Shown: one piece after another, positions 42,810 to 50,706 of the stretch | How the letters are laid out: the number at the start of each line of letters is the position of its first letter | Position numbering within the stretch: position 1 is the first letter of the stretch | Source of the DNA: Chryseobacterium nepalense | GTDB lineage: Bacteria; Bacteroidota; Bacteroidia; Flavobacteriales; Weeksellaceae | DNA length: 64,000 nt | Assembly (NCBI RefSeq): GCF_023195755.1 | Contig: NZ_CP096203.1 | Location: 3,596,001-3,660,000 of the forward strand | Reading direction: 5' to 3' | Notes under the pieces: generated by a model | Databases searched by the model: none | Seen by the model: the letters and a program-made list of their open reading frames with translations, nothing else | Told to the model about the DNA's origin: nothing | Made by a program: the position numbers and the translations under genes

Positions 42810-43346
42810 TTACTGTGCTGTAATGCTTACTTTGATGGTGACTTCATCTCCTGTTTTTATACCCATGAATCCGGGTCTGCTCATTCCGAAATCTGAAAGT
42901 TTTACGGTTTCGGTTCCATAAATGGTGTAAGTGTTTTCATTTTTAGCAACGCTTACGGGAAAAGAAACATTTCTGGAAACTCCTGCGATCGTCAGTTTTC
43001 CGCTTACATTGCTTTTGCCGAAATTGATAGAGGCAGCTGTAAAGCTGATGGTAGGATATTGTGAAGATTTCAATGCTTCATAAGCTTTATTATCCATGGT
43101 GCTTCCTTTTTTGCTTTTCAGGTTTTTTACCGGCATGGTAAAAGTGGCGTTGGATATGCTGTTTCCATTTACGGTTCCTGTAAAGTAAGCTGCTGAAGAA
43201 TTCATTTCCCAGTCGTGTAAAGGAGAAGTTCCGTTAACGGCAATTACTGTTGTCTTTTGATTTATTTTTTGAGCTTCTACATTTTGATAAAAAAATAATG
43301 TTCCGCATAGCGCTGTAGCATTCAAGAAAATTCTTAAAGTTTTCAT
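42810..43346 (-). CDS. YceI-family periplasmic protein
   Basis: A 178-aa protein with signal peptide (about 1-25, ending NVEAQ). The YceI fold is clear: VIAVNGTSPLHDWEMNSS, YFTGTVNGNSIS, FTMPVKNLKSKKGSTMDN, SSQYPTISFTAASI, and VSFPVSVAKNENTYTIYG. It is the first gene of the yceI - porin - yceI operon (50 bases to the porin). A TACCTTTA box at about 43398 may be its promoter. Confidence 0.85.
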   Translation of the reverse strand: MKTLRIFLNATALCGTLFFYQNVEAQKINQKTTVIAVNGTSPLHDWEMNSSAAYFTGTVNGNSISNATFTMPVKNLKSKKGSTMDNKAYEALKSSQYPTISFTAASINFGKSNVSGKLTIAGVSRNVSFPVSVAKNENTYTIYGTETVKLSDFGMSRPGFMGIKTGDEVTIKVSITAQ

Positions 43347-43849
43347 ATCGACAAATATTTATTAATTATGTTATGTAATATTCTTTTGTTTTGTGATATA
43401 AAGGTAGAATTTATGTTAATTTTATGATAATTTTTGAATATGATATAAATCTGTACTGTGATTGTAATTATTTAATTTCTAACAAAATTAATATGTAAGT
43501 TAAAATTTGTTAAAGACTGAACGCTAATTGTGATTTTTCAGCCGATTATTTGCTTAAACGTATCAAAAAAAATAAATCATATAAATTTTTACAGCATAAA
43601 TACTGATCAAAGTCACTGAAATTATCTTGTTGGTGTGACAATGAATGATTACTTTATAAATGCTGCCCAGAGCTCATTTTTGGATATCCTGATATATTTT
43701 TATATTTGACAATTATAACCACTGATCGAGAAAAAGGTTCCATGATAATTTTTATAAAAATTTTTAAATTCATGGCAATACTTTTGATCTTACAGAGCAG
43801 TTGAGGTTTAAAAGCCTATCAATAAAAACATCTGATAAATTATTACAAT
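43347..43849. other. 503-bp intergenic region before ung
   Basis: AT-rich, with a TACCTTTA box (about 43398, minus) for the YceI operon and a TATATTTG -7 box (43701-43708, plus). It is followed by a 20-codon plus-strand frame at 43742-43804, MIIFIKIFKFMAILLILQSS then TGA. In that frame the TGA takes the place of a lipobox Cys. Its reality is unclear. Nothing else was recognised. Confidence 0.6.
43701..43708 (+). promoter_or_regulatory. -7 box TATATTTG upstream of ung
   Basis: Exact TAnnTTTG on the plus strand, 141 bases before ung and 33 bases before the short 43742 frame. Confidence 0.45.
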
Positions 43850-44491
43850 ATGACCTGGACAGAAATATTAGCCCCGATAAAAAAAACCGAATATTTTACC
43901 AATCTTTGGGAGAAAGTAAAGCAGGAATATGCAACAACAAAAGTTTTTCCACCTAAAAAACAGATTTTCAGGGCATTGGAAATTACCCCTTTCGATGAAG
44001 TTGAGGTTGTAATTATTGGGCAGGATCCATATCATAATGATTATCAGGCGAATGGTCTTTGTTTTTCCGTTTCCGAGCAGGTTGCCGCGCCACCCTCCCT
44101 GAAGAATATTTTTATAGAGCTTAAAAATGATATCGGTGTGGAAAGAACTTCAAAAGAATTGGATGACTGGGGAAAACAGGGTGTTTTGCTGTTAAATGCA
44201 ACGTTAACCGTACGTGCTCATGCTCCGAACTCTCATAAGGATCTTGGCTGGGAAAAGTTTACGGATTTTATTATCAAAGAAATTTCGGATAAGAAACAAA
44301 ATGTAGTTTTTGTCTTATGGGGTGCTTTTGCACAGAAAAAAGCCGAACTTATTGATCCGGCCAAACATTTTATTTTAAAGTCTGCACACCCGTCGCCATT
44401 TTCTGTTCACAGAGGATTTTTCGGAAGCAAACCTTTTTCGAAAATTAATGAATATCTGAGTTCTAAGGGAAAGAAGCCTATTTCATGGTAG
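43850..44491 (+). CDS. ung: Uracil-DNA glycosylase
   Basis: A 213-aa family-1 enzyme that excises uracil from DNA. Motif A GQDPYHNDYQANGLCFSV (catalytic Asp and Tyr gating residue) is near residue 62, LLLNATLTVR mid-protein, and motif B HPSPFSVHRGFFGSKPFS (catalytic His, leucine/arg loop) near 185. Its last 14 bases overlap the end of the convergent lipoprotein gene. Confidence 0.95.
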   Translation: MTWTEILAPIKKTEYFTNLWEKVKQEYATTKVFPPKKQIFRALEITPFDEVEVVIIGQDPYHNDYQANGLCFSVSEQVAAPPSLKNIFIELKNDIGVERTSKELDDWGKQGVLLLNATLTVRAHAPNSHKDLGWEKFTDFIIKEISDKKQNVVFVLWGAFAQKKAELIDPAKHFILKSAHPSPFSVHRGFFGSKPFSKINEYLSSKGKKPISW

Positions 44492-44972
44492 CGGTGTTAT
44501 CGGATTTTTTGATCATAATACCGATTCTATATTTTCCTTTAAGGTTTTTTGTGCCTTCTGCTGATCCGGGATACGGATTTACTTCTGTTAGCGTGATGGT
44601 ATATCCGTTGAAATCTGCGGATTGATGGTAATTTCTTCCTTTATTATCCAGGCTTGCAAGGGATAAAGTCATAGGTCTTGTTGCAGTTCCCATTACCTCC
44701 AATTCGGCTACGGCAACGCCGGCCCAAATGCAGTTAACATCTTTCGGGCAGCAGCTGTCTTCAGAAATACCTTTGAATGTTACATTCATCTGATATTCAT
44801 CAAGAAATCTGTTTTCTCCTTCATTGAAGTAGATGACGGATCCTTCATTGCTGTTTTTTGTGAGATTCCCGGAATTTTTCACTTGATCTTTTTGCGGAAC
44901 CTGTGTTCCTTTTTGTGTTTTGCAGTTAACTAACAATAGTCCTGTGCTTAATATAATGGCTTTATACAACAT
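44478..44972 (-). CDS. Lipoprotein with DVNCIWAG motif
   Basis: A 164-aa SPII-exported protein with lipobox LLVNC (Cys17). A Lys/Gln-rich linker precedes a beta-sandwich-like domain with FNEGENRFLDEYQMNVTF and the Cys-rich motif SCCPKDVNCIWAG. That motif is widespread in Bacteroidota proteins of unknown role. Its 3' end overlaps ung by 14 bases on the opposite strand. Function not recognised. Confidence 0.72.
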   Translation of the reverse strand: MLYKAIILSTGLLLVNCKTQKGTQVPQKDQVKNSGNLTKNSNEGSVIYFNEGENRFLDEYQMNVTFKGISEDSCCPKDVNCIWAGVAVAELEVMGTATRPMTLSLASLDNKGRNYHQSADFNGYTITLTEVNPYPGSAEGTKNLKGKYRIGIMIKKSDNTATMK

Positions 44973-44982
44973 TTTTCTTGTT

Positions 44983-45474
44983 TTAAATAATGGAAAGCAT
45001 ATTTAATACTACCACCAAAAACATTGCCACACCCACCACGAAGCTGAATCCGGTGCCGTAAATAAACCCTATAAAAGCTCCTTTGGTTGATTTTAAAGCT
45101 TTGCTAATATCTTTACTGTCATGAAGAAGTTCTCCTATAAAAACACCTGCAAACATCCCTACTAAAAATCCTAAAGGAATGGGTAAAAATATTCCTACGA
45201 TGGTGCCGATTACCGAACCAATACTTCCCCAGCGTGTTCCGCCGTATTTCTGATTGGTCTTTGCCGGAATAACATAATTAAGTACCACTGAAGCAATGGT
45301 AAGGATTATAAATGCCCAGATATATATCATGCTGAGATCCGAATCGGTTCCGAATTTATAGATCAGAAGTCCGCAGATGCTCAATAACAGACCCGGTAAA
45401 ACTGGTAAAAAAGTTCCTAAAATTCCTAAAAACAGAAGAATAAGGCAGAGAATATCAATTAAGGCTGTATCCAT
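44983..45474 (-). CDS. DUF456-family membrane protein
   Basis: A 163-aa protein with four to five membrane helices. Family features are GTFLPVLPGLLLSICGLLIYKF near the N-terminus, GGTRWGSIGSVIGTIVGIFLPIPLGFLVGMFAGVFIGE in the middle and KGAFIGFIYGT later. The function is unknown. It lies 10 bases upstream of the DVNCIWAG lipoprotein gene, probably co-transcribed. Confidence 0.85.
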   Translation of the reverse strand: MDTALIDILCLILLFLGILGTFLPVLPGLLLSICGLLIYKFGTDSDLSMIYIWAFIILTIASVVLNYVIPAKTNQKYGGTRWGSIGSVIGTIVGIFLPIPLGFLVGMFAGVFIGELLHDSKDISKALKSTKGAFIGFIYGTGFSFVVGVAMFLVVVLNMLSII

Positions 45475-45498
45475 TTTTTTTAATTTAATGAAAAGATA

Positions 45499-45528
45499 TA
45501 AAAAAAAGTGGCTTCAAAAAAGCCACTT
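45499..45528 (-). terminator. Terminator after the large lipoprotein gene
   Basis: A 9-bp stem AAGTGGCTT/AAGCCACTT has a five-base loop and seven T on the minus strand, 23 bases past the stop at 45552. Confidence 0.75.
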
Positions 45529-45551
45529 CCATGTTTAAGGTGAAGTTTTTA

Positions 45552-46733
45552 TTAAAGGTTTAAAATTACATATTGTAGAATAACACCTGCATTACCAATA
45601 TTTCCGGAAGCGTGGTTGTGGAAAGTGGTATAATAAATATAGCCGCTGTTGGAAGCTCCTGAGCAAGGTCCCACTGTTGCGCCTAATGCAACAAGGAAAG
45701 GAACGGCTGCCTGAGGAACAGAAAGACTGATCTGAATATTTCCCGGAAGGGTAACACAAACTGTTACAAAAGTTGTGTTTGCAGCATTTCCTATTGGAGT
45801 AACCGGAATACCTGTTGCTGCAAAATGGTTGGTTCTGATCATCAACGCATCATTTGATGAAGTTTCCTTCACAAGTACTTCCCAGTAAGCAGGATCATAG
45901 TTGATTATTTTTTGCCATGCTCCTAAATCATAATCTAAATTAAGCGTATTGAATCCTAAAGCAGATGTTAGTCCGGCATTGTTTACCGTAGCGCCGATAT
46001 TTCCGGAGTTTCCGATATTCTTGGAGCATAATTTTGAATCAGGTACAAATCCTCCCGGCAATCCACAGTTATTGGTATTGGTGGTTCCGCCCACTAAATA
46101 GGCAACATCCCAGTCTGAAGCATAGATACTTCCTCCGTTGGCCACAAAAATAGCTAAGTTGGCATCAATTGCCGTGTAAAGTGCGGGATTTGTCGTGCTG
46201 CTTCTGGAGCCGCAATTGAGGAATATAATATCGTACTGCGAAATTGTAGTCATATTCGCCAGGTCATTATTCGTGATTTCGGTTGCAGTATAGCCTAGAA
46301 TCTGGATAATATCCTCTATCTTATCATAAGTTCCTTTTACATAAGCGATTTTTGCAATTTGGTTAAGTTTTGTCTGATTTGCATCAAGAGCAGTTGTTTC
46401 ATTGTCTTTAACTACTGCGGAAATTTCTGTACGGAAATTGGTCCCGTTACCGGTCTGGATGTAGATTGTGCGGTTTCCGGCCGGAGCATCAAGTAGGAAA
46501 TTACCTTCTGAATCAGAAGTCGTGTAATAGATTTTATACTTGTCGTCAAAGGTAAAAACAGAAGCTCCTCCAATAGGTTTGGTTCCGTTTTTTGACATTA
46601 CCTTCCCGGTAAGCTTCCCGGTTTTAACGGCCGTATTCGTATTTTCCGTAATTACCGGTGCATCGTCTCCTCCGGAGCAGTTCGTTAAAAGTGTGAATAC
46701 ACACAATAAAATAAAAAAGTAGTGTTTTCTCAT
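45552..46733 (-). CDS. Surface-type lipoprotein with carboxypeptidase-regulatory-like domain
   Basis: A 393-aa SPII protein with lipobox LTNC (Cys19). It is followed by SGGDDAP, an acidic stretch like the surface-export signals described for Bacteroidota lipoproteins. Residues about 38-115 are a CarboxypepD_reg-like domain (GKLTGKVMSKNGTKPIGGASVFTFDD, TTSDSEGNFLLDAPAG). The rest has a Rossmann-like middle (QYDIIFLNCGSRS, FVANGGSIYASDWDVAY) that looks like a ThuA/glutamine-amidotransferase-type fold. The role is unknown. It has a good -7 box upstream. Confidence 0.72.
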   Translation of the reverse strand: MRKHYFFILLCVFTLLTNCSGGDDAPVITENTNTAVKTGKLTGKVMSKNGTKPIGGASVFTFDDKYKIYYTTSDSEGNFLLDAPAGNRTIYIQTGNGTNFRTEISAVVKDNETTALDANQTKLNQIAKIAYVKGTYDKIEDIIQILGYTATEITNNDLANMTTISQYDIIFLNCGSRSSTTNPALYTAIDANLAIFVANGGSIYASDWDVAYLVGGTTNTNNCGLPGGFVPDSKLCSKNIGNSGNIGATVNNAGLTSALGFNTLNLDYDLGAWQKIINYDPAYWEVLVKETSSNDALMIRTNHFAATGIPVTPIGNAANTTFVTVCVTLPGNIQISLSVPQAAVPFLVALGATVGPCSGASNSGYIYYTTFHNHASGNIGNAGVILQYVILNL

Positions 46734-46769
46734 ATGTATATGGTTTTTTTGATTTTATTTAGTTTATAT

Positions 46770-46777
46770 CAAATTTA
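46770..46777 (-). promoter_or_regulatory. -7 box TAAATTTG of the large lipoprotein gene
   Basis: Exact TAnnTTTG on the minus strand, 36 bases before the ATG at 46733. Confidence 0.5.
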
Positions 46778-46994
46778 AATAATTATTAAATATAAATTCA
46801 TAAAAATGTTGTTTTTTTTTAAATAAATTGTGGTAATATTATTTATTGTTATGAAAGTTTTATTTGTTAATCGTGCTTGTGAATGATTTTAATCGTTTTA
46901 AAAATTCTGAAAAATTTCTATTTAAAAGAATAACTTAATTAGTTTTGGGATAAAAATTGCTGAAAGATATTCTGTATAAAAATTACTTATTTCC

Positions 46995-47002
46995 TAAATT
47001 TG
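46995..47002 (+). promoter_or_regulatory. -7 box TAAATTTG abutting the mscS start
   Basis: Exact TAnnTTTG 5 bases before ATG 47008. It lies inside the longer open frame from 46957, so that frame's extra N-terminus is not transcribed from here. Confidence 0.55.
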
Positions 47003-47007
47003 CTGTA

Positions 47008-48267
47008 ATGAACGACCAATTAGAAGAAACAAAGGATCTCATACAGGGATTAAGTGAGCCTCTTTACCGATACATCAGCCGCATTGCACCGTCCGGCCTG
47101 GAATTCGTATTTCATATTATTGTAAAGATTCTTTTATTGATCGCGATTTTTCTGGTTATTGACTTTATTTTTAAGCTTATAATCAACAGCGTTTTCAGTA
47201 TCTTCAGAAATAAAGAAAAATATCCTGCTATAAATTCAATTTATGAATCAAGAATTACCAATTCAATTGCTCATTTAATTGCGCTTTTAATTATAGGAAG
47301 TATTCATGAATCTATATTCGCAGGTGCTTTAACCAAAACAACTACATTTATTATAAGATGTGTTAATTTAGGACTTGTAATGATCTTTGCCGGAATGCTG
47401 TATCGGGGACTGACTGCTTTCAGAAACTATTTCGTCATTAAACAGGATTTTTACAAAATCATGGCCCTGAATGCTATTTCGGAGACGGTGAAAATTTTGG
47501 GAATCTTTCTCTTCTCGGTTGTTGGGATCTGCGTAATTTTCGGGATTAAAGGAACAACTATTGTCGGCAGTCTGGGAGCAATTACGGCTGTTCTTGTTCT
47601 TGTATTCCGTGATACGATTCTGGGATTTGTTACCGGACTTCACGTGGCAACTTCTAAAAACCTCAAAGTGGGAGACTGGGTAAGTATTCCGAAGTATAAT
47701 ATTGAAGGAAATATTGCTGAAATCAACCTTCTGACAACAAAAATCAATAATTTCGACAGGACCTTTTCCACAATTCCTACGTATGATCTTCTCACTACAG
47801 AAATCAAAAACATGCAGGTGATTTCCGAGACCAATGCCCGAAGAATCAAGAAATCTATTTTTTTCAACATCAATTCATTTAAATTCCTTTCGGAAGAAGA
47901 TATTGAGCGCCTGAAAAGCATTAATCTTATTTCTGATTATCTCGAGCAGAGATCAATTGAGCTGAAAAAAGAAAAAGAAAACATGGCGCATAAAGAAGAG
48001 ATCGTGAACGGCAGGCAGCTTACCAATATTGGTGTTTTCAGGTATTATGCCCAAAAATATATAGAACGTATTCCGGAGCTCGATAAAGAGGGTCCTATCA
48101 TGGTCCGTCAGCTGAACAGCACACCGCAGGGGCTTCCTCTTGAAATTTATGCGTTTACCAACGATACCGAGTGGGTGCGGTTTGAGGAAATACAGTCGGA
48201 CATCTTTGATCATTTATTGGTTGCTTCAAAAGAATTTGATCTGGAGGTAATGCAGGTAAAAGTTTAA
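47008..48267 (+). CDS. Mechanosensitive ion channel, MscS family (YbdG-like)
   Basis: 419 aa from ATG 47008. Several membrane helices (about 30-55, 85-110, 120-140, 150-175) precede the pore-lining helix and beta domain. In that domain GTTIVGSLGAITAVLVLVFRDTILGFVTGLHVATSKNLKVGDWV is the MscS core. The C-terminal region is cytoplasmic with a long charged loop (LKKEKENMAHKEE), as in YbdG. It releases turgor on membrane tension. The transcript is predicted to be leaderless. Confidence 0.88.
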   Translation: MNDQLEETKDLIQGLSEPLYRYISRIAPSGLEFVFHIIVKILLLIAIFLVIDFIFKLIINSVFSIFRNKEKYPAINSIYESRITNSIAHLIALLIIGSIHESIFAGALTKTTTFIIRCVNLGLVMIFAGMLYRGLTAFRNYFVIKQDFYKIMALNAISETVKILGIFLFSVVGICVIFGIKGTTIVGSLGAITAVLVLVFRDTILGFVTGLHVATSKNLKVGDWVSIPKYNIEGNIAEINLLTTKINNFDRTFSTIPTYDLLTTEIKNMQVISETNARRIKKSIFFNINSFKFLSEEDIERLKSINLISDYLEQRSIELKKEKENMAHKEEIVNGRQLTNIGVFRYYAQKYIERIPELDKEGPIMVRQLNSTPQGLPLEIYAFTNDTEWVRFEEIQSDIFDHLLVASKEFDLEVMQVKV

Positions 48268-48359
48268 TCTTTTAAATCAGAACTTATTTTAATACTTCAT
48301 TGTACTTTTTTCTGTGATAGAATTTGGTCTTTTCGTTTCTGAAATCTGGATTTTATCAA

Positions 48360-48367
48360 TAGCTTTG
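48360..48367 (+). promoter_or_regulatory. -7 box TAGCTTTG upstream of pdxJ
   Basis: Exact TAnnTTTG on the plus strand, 116 bases before the pdxJ ATG, leaving a fairly long 5' leader (ATCACAGGTCTGAAGG...) of unknown content. Confidence 0.45.
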
Positions 48368-48483
48368 TATCTTTAAAACTATCACAGGTCTGAAGGTATT
48401 ATTCTAAGCATGTTGTGTCTTTATTGAATTGTTGCGAATTGCCTTTATCTTCAGAACTGTACTTCAAAAACTTATCAGTAGAA

Positions 48484-49203
48484 ATGACAAAACTTAGTGT
48501 AAACATTAATAAAATTGCAACCATAAGAAATGCCAGAGGTGGTGAAACACCCAGTGTAACGGAAGCTGCAGTAAAGATTCAGGAATATGGAGGGCAGGGA
48601 ATTACCATTCATCCGAGACCGGACGAAAGACATATTACCAGAAAAGATGTTTATGATCTTAAACCGCTTGTAACAACGGAATTCAATATCGAAGGAAATC
48701 CGCACAGACCTTTTATCGATATGGTCTTAGAAGTAAAACCGGAACAGGTAACTCTGGTTCCTGATGCTGATGATGCTATTACGTCAAATGCAGGATGGGA
48801 TACCAAAAAGCATCTTGATTTTCTTACGGGGATTATTGCGGAGTTCAAGAATGCCGGAATTCGTACTTCAATTTTTTTAGATCCTAATCCGGAGCTGGTA
48901 GAATATGCCGCAAAAACAGGAACAGACAGAATCGAGTTGTACACAGAAGCATATGCGAAAAATTACACCGCTAATAAAGAACTGGCTATAAAGCCCTATT
49001 ACGATACGGCAGTGGTAGCCGCAGATTTCGGACTTGGACTTAATGCAGGGCATGATTTGAGCCTTGATAATCTCAAATATTTTGCAGATAATATTCCTAA
49101 TTTACTGGAAGTTTCTATCGGTCATGCTTTAATTTCTGAAGCATTGTACATGGGATTGGAAAATACGGTTCAGGCTTATCTGAAGAGACTTGCAAAATGG
49201 TAG
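48484..49203 (+). CDS. pdxJ: Pyridoxine 5'-phosphate synthase
   Basis: 239 aa from ATG 48484 (a start at 48415 would add 23 unrelated residues). It condenses deoxyxylulose 5-phosphate with 3-amino-2-oxopropyl phosphate to make vitamin B6 phosphate. The TIM-barrel markers are VNINKIATIRNARGG, GITIHPRPDERHI, DVYDLKPLV, NIEGNP, LVPD and GLGLNAGHDLSLDNL, with a C-terminal SIGHALISEALYMGLE. The next gene, an alpha/beta hydrolase, follows 12 bases later. Confidence 0.93.
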   Translation: MTKLSVNINKIATIRNARGGETPSVTEAAVKIQEYGGQGITIHPRPDERHITRKDVYDLKPLVTTEFNIEGNPHRPFIDMVLEVKPEQVTLVPDADDAITSNAGWDTKKHLDFLTGIIAEFKNAGIRTSIFLDPNPELVEYAAKTGTDRIELYTEAYAKNYTANKELAIKPYYDTAVVAADFGLGLNAGHDLSLDNLKYFADNIPNLLEVSIGHALISEALYMGLENTVQAYLKRLAKW

Positions 49204-49215
49204 AATAACAAAAAT

Positions 49216-49995
49216 ATGGAAATTTTAAATTCAAAAATATTCGGTGAAAACCTTTCGCAAACACCGCTTTTAGTATTTCACGGTTTGTTCGGAATGCTTG
49301 ATAACTGGGGCTCTTTCGGCAAAGATATGGGAGAATTCCTTCCGGTACATCTTATTGATCTTCGTAATCACGGAAGAAGCTTCCATTCGGAAAACATGTC
49401 TCATGATGATCTGGCAGAAGATATTCTAAGATATATAGAATATTATAGAATTACTAAAGCCCATATCTTGGGACATTCACTGGGTGGAAAAGCAGTGATG
49501 CAATTTGCGATAAAATTCCCGGAAAAAGTGGAAAGCCTCATTGTAGTTGATATCTCACCAAAAGCATATCCGCCACACCATCAGGGAATTATTAAAGCAT
49601 TGGAAACGGTTGATTTTAATACGGTTTCCTCAAGAAATGACGTAGAAGCAGTGCTCAGTCAATATATTCCTGAAAAATCTACCATTCAGTTCCTGACAAA
49701 AAATTTGTACTGGGACGATCATAAAAATCTGAACTGGAGATTTAACCTCAAAACTTTATCCGAAAAATATAATGAATTTGTATCCAATGCCATTAAATTC
49801 GGTGTTTTTGACGGGCCGGCTTTATTCATTGCCGGAGCTAAATCAAATTATATTCTTCCTCAGGACCACTTTGTGATCAGGCAGCAGTTTCCAAAAGCAG
49901 ATTTTGTAATCATAAAAAATGCAGGACATTGGGTTCAGGCAGAAAATCCTGTTGATTTTGCTAATTTTGTTAAGGAATTTTTACATATTAATTAA
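49216..49995 (+). CDS. Alpha/beta-hydrolase, YbfF-like esterase
   Basis: A 259-aa serine hydrolase. The nucleophile elbow GHSLGGKAVM, the HGLFGMLDNW oxyanion loop and a C-terminal NAGHWVQAENP (catalytic His) are present, matching YbfF-type acyl esterases. The substrate is unknown. It is 12 bases after pdxJ and probably in the same transcript, though no functional link is known. Confidence 0.85.
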   Translation: MEILNSKIFGENLSQTPLLVFHGLFGMLDNWGSFGKDMGEFLPVHLIDLRNHGRSFHSENMSHDDLAEDILRYIEYYRITKAHILGHSLGGKAVMQFAIKFPEKVESLIVVDISPKAYPPHHQGIIKALETVDFNTVSSRNDVEAVLSQYIPEKSTIQFLTKNLYWDDHKNLNWRFNLKTLSEKYNEFVSNAIKFGVFDGPALFIAGAKSNYILPQDHFVIRQQFPKADFVIIKNAGHWVQAENPVDFANFVKEFLHIN

Positions 49996-50112
49996 AATAA
50001 TTTCGTTATTAATTATTAATTGTTAAAATTTTCTTAAAAAATATTTTATTCTTCTTTGGGTGATTTTTTTTTAATACTTTTAGACCATTCTAAATCATTA
50101 AATATTAACATC

Positions 50113-50352
50113 ATGGAAGATAAAAAAACAAAAAAACCGTTCTTTGCTTCATTCTTAGAAAAGCAAATCCAGGACCCTGAAACAGTAAAAGGGGGTTCAG
50201 GAACAATTACATCTGCATTGCAGGATAGTATAACCGGAGCACTGAAAGACAGTGTTACATCAGTAACTGTTGATAACGTTACAAAACCGGGAGGTGATCA
50301 TGTTACCCTGAAATATCCGTCAGACGGTGACGAAGATGCAACTGCACTTTAA
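50113..50352 (+). CDS. Graspetide (microviridin-type) precursor peptide 1
   Basis: 79 aa from ATG 50113. Residues 9-18 are PFFASFLEKQ, the leader helix that ATP-grasp ligases of microviridin clusters bind (canonical PFFARFLExQ). A KGG (26-28) follows QDPETV. The core is at 65-75, TLKYPSDGDED, matching the microviridin TxKYPSDWEE except that Trp is Gly and the first Glu after it is Asp. In microviridins Thr-Asp and Ser-Glu esters and a Lys-Glu amide form here. A further VTKPGGD (56-62) is also kept in the paralogue. First of two tandem precursors; spacing to the next gene is 40 bases. Confidence 0.9.
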   Translation: MEDKKTKKPFFASFLEKQIQDPETVKGGSGTITSALQDSITGALKDSVTSVTVDNVTKPGGDHVTLKYPSDGDEDATAL

Positions 50353-50392
50353 GACTAAACGACCATTAAATTAAAACTCTAAATTAATTATT

Positions 50393-50617
50393 ATGAAAAA
50401 CAAAAATTCAAAAAAGAAGCCTTTCTTTGCATCATTCCTTGAAAAACAACTTCAGGATCCTGAAAAAATCAAAGGAGGAACTGACGTTACGATTGCAACG
50501 CAGGACGGACCTATTACAACGTCTAAAACTGCAGATACCGTAACAAAGCCTATTTATGATATGGCTCATACTATGAAATATCCATCAGACGGTGACGATG
50601 ATGTTCCAACTGTATAA
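50393..50617 (+). CDS. Graspetide (microviridin-type) precursor peptide 2
   Basis: A 74-aa paralogue of precursor 1. The leader helix PFFASFLEKQ is at residues 10-19, KIKGG at 25-29 and the core TMKYPSDGDDD at 60-70. Here the acidic tail is Asp-Asp-Asp, so the Lys amide partner would be Asp rather than Glu. VTKPIYD (50-56) repeats the extra motif seen in precursor 1. The linker before it is shorter. Strong leader and core conservation with a variable linker and C-terminus (VPTV) is the usual pattern for paralogous RiPP precursors. Confidence 0.9.
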   Translation: MKNKNSKKKPFFASFLEKQLQDPEKIKGGTDVTIATQDGPITTSKTADTVTKPIYDMAHTMKYPSDGDDDVPTV

Positions 50618-50658
50618 ATGGAATTGTTGATATATAACACATTAACAAAATCATATCA

Positions 50659-50690
50659 AAAGGAAACTTACACTCTAAGTTTCCTTTTTT
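50659..50690 (+). terminator. Terminator between the precursors and the ligases
   Basis: A 12-bp perfect stem AAAGGAAACTTA (50659-50670) / TAAGTTTCCTTT (50676-50687) with a 5-base loop is followed by T. It lies 41 bases after precursor 2 and 16 bases before the first ligase, so it would keep precursor mRNA in excess over ligase mRNA. Confidence 0.8.
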
Positions 50691-50706
50691 AATAAAAAAC
50701 AGGCAA

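Noticed and set aside
48368..48483. Riboswitch in the pdxJ leader
   Set aside because: The leader is long but shows no known riboswitch core and no clear hairpin; length alone is not enough.
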